From NCBI RefSeq assembly GCF_001815355.1, contig NZ_KV820360.1, positions 277,527 to 341,526 of the forward strand: a stretch of 64,000 nucleotides of DNA, in the 5' to 3' direction. The notes beneath the pieces are model-generated. The model worked only from the letters and a program-made list of their open reading frames with translations. It did not search any database and was not told the origin of the DNA. Shown here in pieces: positions 57,169 to 64,000 of the stretch. Source of the stretch: Haemophilus sp. HMSC068C11. GTDB lineage: Bacteria > Pseudomonadota > Gammaproteobacteria > Enterobacterales > Pasteurellaceae. A program made the translations under genes and the position numbers. Numbering within the stretch: position 1 is the first letter of the stretch; each line of letters begins with the position of its first letter.

Positions 57169-58245
57169 ATGACAATCAAAATCCAGCAACTAAACAAACA
57201 CTTTGGACAGTTTCATGCGTTGAAAGATATCAATCTCAGCTTTCCGGTAAATCAGCTAACCGCCTTGCTTGGGCCAAGTGGTTGTGGAAAAACAACGCTA
57301 TTACGGATCATTGCAGGATTAGAATTTGCTGATAATGGACACATTTGGTTTGGTGAAAAAGAGGTAACTCAACTTTCAGCTGCTGAACGAGGTGTTGGCT
57401 TTGTGTTTCAGCATTATGCACTATTTCAAAATATGACCGTCTTTGACAATGTCGCTTTTGGCCTAACGGTAAAACCCCGTAGAGAACGTCCTTCCGCAGA
57501 AGAAATTCGCGAAAAAGTCACCGCACTTTTAAAGCTAGTGAAACTTGAATGGCTAGCCGAGCGCTACCCTAATCAACTTTCTGGTGGGCAAAAACAACGG
57601 ATAGCCTTAGCTCGCTCCCTTGCTGTTCAACCGAAAGTCTTACTACTTGATGAACCCTTTGGTGCATTGGATGCTCAAGTTCGTAAAGAATTACGCCGTT
57701 GGCTGCGAGAATTGCAACATGAACTCAATGTGACCAGCATTTTCGTTACCCATGATCAAGATGAAGCATTAGATATGTCTGATCGCATTGTGGTGATGAA
57801 TAAAGGTCAAGTGGAGCAAATTGATGAGCCTAGCCAAATCTATCATGCACCACAAACCCCTTTCGTCACGCAATTTGTGGGGGATGTTAATGTGTTCCAC
57901 GGACACATTGATCAAGGCAATTTAGTCATTGGTGAATTTGCTCATAATTTACAAACACATAGCAATGCGACTCATGCAATCAATAACCAATCTGCAACGG
58001 CTTATATTCGCCCTTACGAACTGACACTTTCGCGTGAATCTCATAATGCCTTAGCGAGTGGTACGATTCGTCATATTAATGCTATTGGTTTTATCGTGAG
58101 AATTGAAGTAGAAAGTTCGCAAACAGAACAACCGATTGAGGTGATTCTTACCAAAGAAAATTATCTCAATGCGCAATATAAAATAGGTGATCAAGTTTAT
58201 CTCGTGCCGGATAAATTAAATCTATTTCAAGAAATGAATATTTAG
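57169..58245 (+). CDS. cysA: Sulfate/thiosulfate ABC transporter ATPase
   Basis: 358 residues from the ATG at 57169 (ribosome site CAGGAA); the open frame upstream overlaps cysW and is rejected. Walker [17 protein letters not shown], signature [16 protein letters not shown], Walker [15 protein letters not shown]-loop THDQDEA, then a C-terminal TOBE-like domain (about 240-358). It drives CysTW. Confidence 0.96.
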   Translation: MTIKIQQLNKHFGQFHALKDINLSFPVNQLTALLGPSGCGKTTLLRIIAGLEFADNGHIWFGEKEVTQLSAAERGVGFVFQHYALFQNMTVFDNVAFGLTVKPRRERPSAEEIREKVTALLKLVKLEWLAERYPNQLSGGQKQRIALARSLAVQPKVLLLDEPFGALDAQVRKELRRWLRELQHELNVTSIFVTHDQDEALDMSDRIVVMNKGQVEQIDEPSQIYHAPQTPFVTQFVGDVNVFHGHIDQGNLVIGEFAHNLQTHSNATHAINNQSATAYIRPYELTLSRESHNALASGTIRHINAIGFIVRIEVESSQTEQPIEVILTKENYLNAQYKIGDQVYLVPDKLNLFQEMNI

Positions 58246-58251
58246 AAAAGT

Positions 58252-58281
58252 AAAAGTGCGGTCAAAATCGACCGCACTTTT
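58252..58281. terminator. Bidirectional uptake-signal terminator, cysA / argG
   Basis: AAAAGTGCGGTC and GACCGCACTTTT form a 12-bp stem between the converging cysA and argG genes. Confidence 0.88.
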
Positions 58282-58299
58282 AATATTTAAAGGAGAGAA

Positions 58300-59637
<1,338 letters not shown>

Positions 59638-59685
59638 TTATTTCCTTCATTGTGGTTATGGTGAGTGAGTCTTTAAAAAGTGCGG

Positions 59686-60516
59686 TCAAAAATCACTGCG
59701 CTTTTCTAACATATCATCGGGATTTGGATAATGATAAGCGAAGCCTAAATCTCGACAAATTTTATCTGCCATAATGATTCGTTTCGGATCCGAATCACTA
59801 CATTCGAATTGCGGTATGGGTAAATCATAAAATACTGCTGCTTTTGTGTAATATTCTGCTCGAGTAGGATGAATTGGCGCGCAAAGATGATAAGTTCGCA
59901 ATCCATTTGGATTCATGAGTAAGGCGGTAATAGTTTCAATGCAATCCTCTAGATGCACCAAATTAACAGGTGAATAGCCCTGTTTTAAATTGCATTTTCC
60001 TGCTAAGAATTTAACCGGATGGCGTTGTTTACCAATTAATCCTGCAAGTCGAAGAATATCGCAATGCAATATTCCTGATTGGAACAAGCACTGTTCTGCT
60101 TGTATCAGTGTTTTACCCATTTCTGTTTCAGCTGAACGTTGAGAACTTTCATCAAATTGCCCCGAAATATCAGGAAAAACAGAAGTTGAACTGGTAAAAA
60201 GTACATGTTGTACACCTTGTTTCTTGGCTTGATTGGCTAAAAAAGCAAGATATTCACAATACTGTTGAGAAGAAAAACGGCTAGGTGGTAGGGTGATAAT
60301 GAGAGCATCTACATTAAAAAGAGGGCGAATATGGTCTGGTAAACGTTTCATTTCGTCAGAAAGCGAAAAAGGATAAGTTTCAATGCCTAGCTGATGCAAT
60401 TTCTGAGCATCATCAGGGGATTGTTTTGAGCCTTTTACACACCAACCAAGCTCTTTTAAGTGCAGCGCCAGCGGTAAGCCTAGCCAACCTAAACCAACTA
60501 TCGCAACAGATTTCAT
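59686..60516 (-). CDS. NAD(P)-binding Rossmann/SDR-type protein (YeeZ-like)
   Basis: 276 residues. The N-terminal dinucleotide loop is IVGLGWLGLPLALHLKELG; later blocks resemble extended short-chain dehydrogenases/epimerases, HVLFTSSTSVFPDISGQFDE and the loop PVNLVHLEDCIETI. A classic Tyr-xxx-Lys catalytic pair is not obvious, so enzymatic activity is uncertain. YeeZ and related proteins are the closest I can name. An uptake signal overlaps its 3' end (near 59680). Confidence 0.75.
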   Translation of the reverse strand: MKSVAIVGLGWLGLPLALHLKELGWCVKGSKQSPDDAQKLHQLGIETYPFSLSDEMKRLPDHIRPLFNVDALIITLPPSRFSSQQYCEYLAFLANQAKKQGVQHVLFTSSTSVFPDISGQFDESSQRSAETEMGKTLIQAEQCLFQSGILHCDILRLAGLIGKQRHPVKFLAGKCNLKQGYSPVNLVHLEDCIETITALLMNPNGLRTYHLCAPIHPTRAEYYTKAAVFYDLPIPQFECSDSDPKRIIMADKICRDLGFAYHYPNPDDMLEKRSDF

Positions 60517-60550
60517 ACTCTTTTATTCACAATATTTTATCCATAAAAAT

Positions 60551-60576
60551 CCCTGCTATTCTAAAGCATAGCAGGG
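60551..60576 (-). terminator. Terminator after purC
   Basis: CCCTGCTAT and ATAGCAGGG form a 9-bp stem with an 8-base loop, and ATTTTTATG follows on the minus strand. It lies 13-38 bases past the purC stop. Confidence 0.8.
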
Positions 60577-60588
60577 AGTTTGTTAATG

Positions 60589-61449
60589 TTATTTTGTTAA
60601 TAAATCCAACGCCTCTTGATATTTAGCCACTGTTTTTTCAATCACTTCTTTTGGTACTTTCGGTGCTGGCGGTTGTTTATTCCAACCACTTTGTTCTAAC
60701 CAATCTCGTACAAATTGCTTATCAAATGACGGTGGATTTGTTCCTTCTTTATAAGTATCAACTGACCAAAAACGGCTAGAATCCGGTGTTAATACCTCAT
60801 CCATTAAAGTGAGCGTGCCATTTTCATCTAAACCAAATTCAAATTTGGTATCACAAATAATAATACCTTTAGTCAGCGCATATTTTGCTGCCTCAGTATA
60901 AAGTGCAATCGCTTTTTCTCTCACTTGTGCCGCTAACTCTGCGCCAATAGCTTTTTCACATTGTTCATAGCTGATATTGATATCGTGATTACCCAATTCT
61001 TCTTTACTTGATGGCGTAAAAATCGGTTCAGGTAATTTACTTGCCTCAACTAATCCTTCCGGTAATTTCAAGCCACAAATGGTCCCTGTTTGCTTATAAT
61101 CTTTTAGCCCGCTACCTGTTAAATAACCACGCACGATAGACTCAATTTTAATTGGATTCAAACGTTTGCAAACCACTGCGCGATCTTTTACTAAATCAGC
61201 TTCTTCTTTTGGTAACACATCATAAACTGAATCACCCGTAAAATGATTCGGCATAATATGAGCTAACTTATTGAACCAGAAATTGGAAATTTGAGTCAGG
61301 ATTTCACCTTTACGTGGGATAGGATCATCTAAAATCACATCAAATGCGGACAAACGGTCACTGGCTACCATTAACATCCGTTTATCATCGATCTCATAAA
61401 GATCACGCACTTTTCCCGAATAGATTTTTTTTAGACTAAGTTGTGTCAT
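60589..61449 (-). CDS. purC: SAICAR synthase
   Basis: 286 residues from the ATG at 61449; an upstream GTG falls within the ribosome site AAGGTG. ATP-grasp-like ligase of purine synthesis, joining CAIR and aspartate. The motifs [32 protein letters not shown] and [16 protein letters not shown] are present. A PurR palindrome 58-73 bases upstream indicates repression by purines. Confidence 0.96.
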   Translation of the reverse strand: MTQLSLKKIYSGKVRDLYEIDDKRMLMVASDRLSAFDVILDDPIPRKGEILTQISNFWFNKLAHIMPNHFTGDSVYDVLPKEEADLVKDRAVVCKRLNPIKIESIVRGYLTGSGLKDYKQTGTICGLKLPEGLVEASKLPEPIFTPSSKEELGNHDINISYEQCEKAIGAELAAQVREKAIALYTEAAKYALTKGIIICDTKFEFGLDENGTLTLMDEVLTPDSSRFWSVDTYKEGTNPPSFDKQFVRDWLEQSGWNKQPPAPKVPKEVIEKTVAKYQEALDLLTK

Positions 61450-61506
61450 TGCTTGCACCTTTAATTATAAGAATAAAAAATCGGTAGATATTGTACCGCA
61501 CTTTTG

Positions 61507-61522
61507 GCGCAAACGTTTGCTT
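61507..61522 (-). promoter_or_regulatory. PurR operator before purC
   Basis: GCGCAAACGTTTGCTT matches the PurR consensus ACGCAAACGTTTGCGT at 14 of 16 positions, with a perfect central 12-base palindrome. An uptake signal lies just beside it (near 61497). The rest of the gap up to prfC (61523-61669) shows nothing distinct. Confidence 0.85.
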
Positions 61523-61669
61523 TTTTTTATGAAAAATTTTAAAGAAAAGAAACTACAGAGTCATACACCTAAATAAGCTATAGATAACAAAAGAAAAGCA
61601 ATTTAATTTGAGCTCAATCTGAAAATCAGCGACAATACAGCATCATTTAAAACAGAAGAAACAAGACAA

Positions 61670-63253
61670 ATGAGTTATCCATTAGAAGAAGTGAATAAAC
61701 GTCGCACATTTGCGATTATTTCCCACCCTGACGCGGGTAAAACCACCATCACCGAAAAAGTATTGTTATACGGCAATGCCATTCAAAAAGCAGGCTCAGT
61801 AAAAGGTAAAGGCTCTGCACAGCATGCAAAATCTGACTGGATGGAAATGGAAAAACAACGTGGTATTTCCATTACCACTTCCGTGATGCAATTCCCTTAC
61901 AATGAATGCTTAGTGAATTTATTGGATACGCCGGGGCATGAGGATTTCTCGGAAGATACCTATCGCACGTTGACGGCTGTGGATAGCTGCTTAATGGTTA
62001 TCGACTCGGCAAAGGGGGTTGAAGAACGTACCATTAAATTAATGGAAGTGACCCGTTTACGCGATACGCCAATTATCACTTTCATGAATAAACTTGACCG
62101 TGATATTCGTGATCCAATGGAATTATTAGATGAAGTGGAAAGCGTATTAAAAATCCATTGTGCGCCAATTACTTGGCCGATTGGTTGCGGTAAATTGTTT
62201 AAAGGGGTTTATCATTTATATAAAGATGAAACCTATCTTTACCAAAGTGGGCAAGGCTCTACAATCCAAGAAGTACGCATTGTGAAAGGTCTAAATAGCC
62301 CAGAATTAGATGCTGCCGTAGGCGATGACTTAGCCCAACAACTGCGTGATGAATTAGAGCTTGTAAAAGGTGCAAGTAATGAATTTGATTTGGATTTATT
62401 CCTAAGTGGTGAATTAACACCTGTCTTTTTCGGTACAGCATTAGGTAACTTCGGTGTTGATCATTTCTTAGATGGTTTAACTGAATGGGCACCTGCACCA
62501 CAAGCTCGTCAAGCTGATACCCGTAAAGTCTCAGCAGAAGAAGAAAAATTCACTGGTTTCGTATTTAAAATCCAAGCCAATATGGATCCAAAACACCGCG
62601 ACCGCGTGGCTTTCTTACGCGTAGTTTCTGGCAAATATGAAAAAGGCATGAAACTTAAACACGTGCGTATTGGTAAAGATGTAGTCATTTCTGACGCCCT
62701 CACCTTTATGGCGGGGGATCGTACTCATGCAGATGAGGCTTATGCTGGCGATATTATCGGTTTGCACAATCACGGTACGATTCAAATTGGCGATACCTTT
62801 ACGCAAGGCGAAGAGCTTAAATTTACCGGTATTCCAAACTTTGCCCCTGAATTATTCCGTCGTATTCGTTTGAAAGATCCTCTTAAACAAAAACAATTGT
62901 TAAAAGGCTTAGTACAACTTTCTGAAGAAGGTGCTGTTCAAGTGTTCCGCCCATTAAGTAATAATGATTTGATTGTTGGCGCGGTCGGTGTGCTACAGTT
63001 TGATGTGGTCGTTTCTCGTTTGAAATCAGAATATAACGTTGAAGCCATTTACGAAACGGTCAATGTCGCGACGGCTCGTTGGGTGGAATGTGCAGATAAC
63101 AAAAAATTTGAAGAGTTCAAACGCAAAAATGAGCAAAATCTAGCATTAGATGGTGGCGATAATCTTACTTACATTGCACCAACTATGGTTAATTTAAATC
63201 TTGCACAAGAACGTTATCCTGATGTGACCTTCTTTAAGACAAGGGAACATTAA
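61670..63253 (+). CDS. prfC: Peptide chain release factor 3
   Basis: 527 residues. Translational GTPase that recycles RF1/RF2 after termination. G1 is [19 protein letters not shown]3 [17 protein letters not shown]4 [10 protein letters not shown]; the C-terminal part has [19 protein letters not shown], typical of RF3. The Shine-Dalgarno sequence is weak (AAGAAAC). Confidence 0.97.
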   Translation: MSYPLEEVNKRRTFAIISHPDAGKTTITEKVLLYGNAIQKAGSVKGKGSAQHAKSDWMEMEKQRGISITTSVMQFPYNECLVNLLDTPGHEDFSEDTYRTLTAVDSCLMVIDSAKGVEERTIKLMEVTRLRDTPIITFMNKLDRDIRDPMELLDEVESVLKIHCAPITWPIGCGKLFKGVYHLYKDETYLYQSGQGSTIQEVRIVKGLNSPELDAAVGDDLAQQLRDELELVKGASNEFDLDLFLSGELTPVFFGTALGNFGVDHFLDGLTEWAPAPQARQADTRKVSAEEEKFTGFVFKIQANMDPKHRDRVAFLRVVSGKYEKGMKLKHVRIGKDVVISDALTFMAGDRTHADEAYAGDIIGLHNHGTIQIGDTFTQGEELKFTGIPNFAPELFRRIRLKDPLKQKQLLKGLVQLSEEGAVQVFRPLSNNDLIVGAVGVLQFDVVVSRLKSEYNVEAIYETVNVATARWVECADNKKFEEFKRKNEQNLALDGGDNLTYIAPTMVNLNLAQERYPDVTFFKTREH

Positions 63254-63287
63254 TTACCATTTTCTACCATTAACAAAAGGAAAAATT

Positions 63288-63827
63288 ATGAAAAAATTGA
63301 TGCTTATCAGTACAGCAGTGTTACTACTCTCGGGTTGTGTAAACACTGAGCTGTCAAATGCAGGAAAAGCTTATAACCCACAAACTGACGCACGTATCCG
63401 TCTATATGGACAAAATGGTCGCTATACCGAGATGGAAGTAAAACAGAATGGAAAAACAGAAAAAGTAAATGTTGGAGGTGGATGGGGGCAATCCTTCGGC
63501 TCAATGCTTTACCTTAAAGGTAATGAATCGCTAGGGATGCCAGATAGCGAAGCGAGTAAAAAACCAAGCCAATTCAATAACTTTGGTTCAAGTACTTTCT
63601 TTAAAGAGTTTGTTATCCCTGCTGGTGCTGAAATCACTCTAAAAAGTGAAATAGTAACCCCAGATAATACTTATACCGATTATGCAAAAGGTATTAAATA
63701 TACACAACTAGGTTACAGCTGTTCGGGTAAAAAACTCACATTCACGCCTCAGGCAGGAAAAGATTATGAAGCATTACCTGCAGCATCAACAGCTCAATGT
63801 AATTTAACTTTAGTAGAATTAAAATAA
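63288..63827 (+). CDS. Small putative lipoprotein, function unknown
   Basis: 179 residues. The signal peptide ends in the lipobox LLSGC (Cys17), followed by VNTELSNAG, so it is likely lipid-anchored; Val at +2 would favour the outer membrane. The body has FKEFVIPAGAEITLKSEIV and two further cysteines (YSCSGKK, TAQCNLTL) that could pair. I recognise no family. The ribosome site AAAAGGA is strong and a hairpin follows, so the gene is real. Confidence 0.82.
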   Translation: MKKLMLISTAVLLLSGCVNTELSNAGKAYNPQTDARIRLYGQNGRYTEMEVKQNGKTEKVNVGGGWGQSFGSMLYLKGNESLGMPDSEASKKPSQFNNFGSSTFFKEFVIPAGAEITLKSEIVTPDNTYTDYAKGIKYTQLGYSCSGKKLTFTPQAGKDYEALPAASTAQCNLTLVELK

Positions 63828-63836
63828 ATCAATATG

Positions 63837-63860
63837 AAAGGTCACCGCAAGGTGGCTTTT
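63837..63860 (+). terminator. Terminator after the lipoprotein gene
   Basis: AAAGGTCACC, loop GCAA, GGTGGCTTTT: a 10-bp stem with two wobbles and a stable tetraloop followed by a T-rich run. Confidence 0.7.
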
Positions 63861-63969
63861 CTTTTATATAAAGACATTAAAATTTTGAGCAAATAACAAC
63901 TGATGGATAGAACAAAGTGCGGTTAAATTTAATCGCATTTTTTATATAAAAGAAATAGAGAAAATAAGA

Positions 63970-64000
63970 TGGCTGGGGTACTAGGATTCGAACCTAGGGA
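63970..64000 (-). tRNA. tRNA-Gln, 3' part
   Basis: The minus strand ends in CCTAGTACCCCAGCCA preceded by the T loop CTAGG-TTCGAAT. The acceptor strand TACCCCA with discriminator G and encoded CCA is that of bacterial tRNA-Gln (5' end TGGGGTA). The anticodon lies beyond the window, so the isoacceptor is unknown. Confidence 0.8.

Noticed and set aside
63913..63943. Uptake-signal hairpin as a terminator for tRNA-Gln
   Set aside because: The partner arm (AATCGCATT) matches poorly and the minus strand lacks a T run, so function is doubtful.

Overview
This is chromosomal DNA from a Haemophilus-type member of the Pasteurellaceae. The 9-base uptake signal AAGTGCGGT or its complement occurs roughly 40 times by eye, singly in genes and as inverted pairs acting as terminators. 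The housekeeping proteins and several neighbourhoods (fur-fldA-seqA-menE-mscK-aroC-mepA-lpxM; hldE/lpxL; apt-dnaX; fabI-rnb) match what I remember of H. influenzae. A full assimilatory sulfate cluster and a maltose PTS locus point to H. parainfluenzae or a close relative; the species call is inference.

Layout. 1-1.5 kb: 3' end of prlC and rpsO with an S15-type leader. 1.6-10 kb: a molybdenum region with modABC plus modD, a second FecCD-type molybdate transporter molABC, a divergent small membrane protein and a TonB-dependent receptor. ModE-like sites lie before modA and between molA and the divergent genes. 10-16.5 kb: hldE, lpxL, an intergenic sRNA candidate, a NIF3-family gene, fabI and rnb. 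16.6-23.8 kb: a carbohydrate cassette of Gram-positive character, with a maltose/glucose-type PTS IICB, an EEP-family hydrolase resembling maltose 6'-phosphate phosphatase, a single-chain MalQ::GlgP fusion and a divergent TreR-like GntR repressor. No perfect uptake signal was seen across this stretch. 23.9-35 kb: tehA, serS, small and membrane proteins, proA, dnaX, apt. 34.9-46 kb: lpxM, TSUP permease, mepA, aroC, mscK, menE, seqA, then divergent ybfF, fldA and fur. 46-58.2 kb: sulfate assimilation, sbp-cysGHDNJI on the minus strand facing cysTWA on the plus strand. 58.3-64 kb: argG, an NAD(P)-binding protein, purC with a PurR box, prfC, a small lipoprotein, and the 3' end of tRNA-Gln at the right edge.

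How the parts work together. The molybdenum region can cover outer-membrane and inner-membrane uptake of oxyanion under one metal-responsive regulator. The sulfate cluster runs from uptake (Sbp-CysTWA) through ATP sulfurylase (CysDN), a [4Fe-4S] APS-reductase-type CysH and sulfite reductase (CysJI, siroheme from CysG), with no APS kinase needed. The sugar cassette predicts maltose entering as maltose 6'-phosphate, dephosphorylation inside the cell, and conversion to glucose and glucose 1-phosphate by the fused enzyme. This last locus is the most unusual part of the window. No stretch longer than 300 bases lacks a gene; the longest gaps (about 200-260 bases) are described in the entries.
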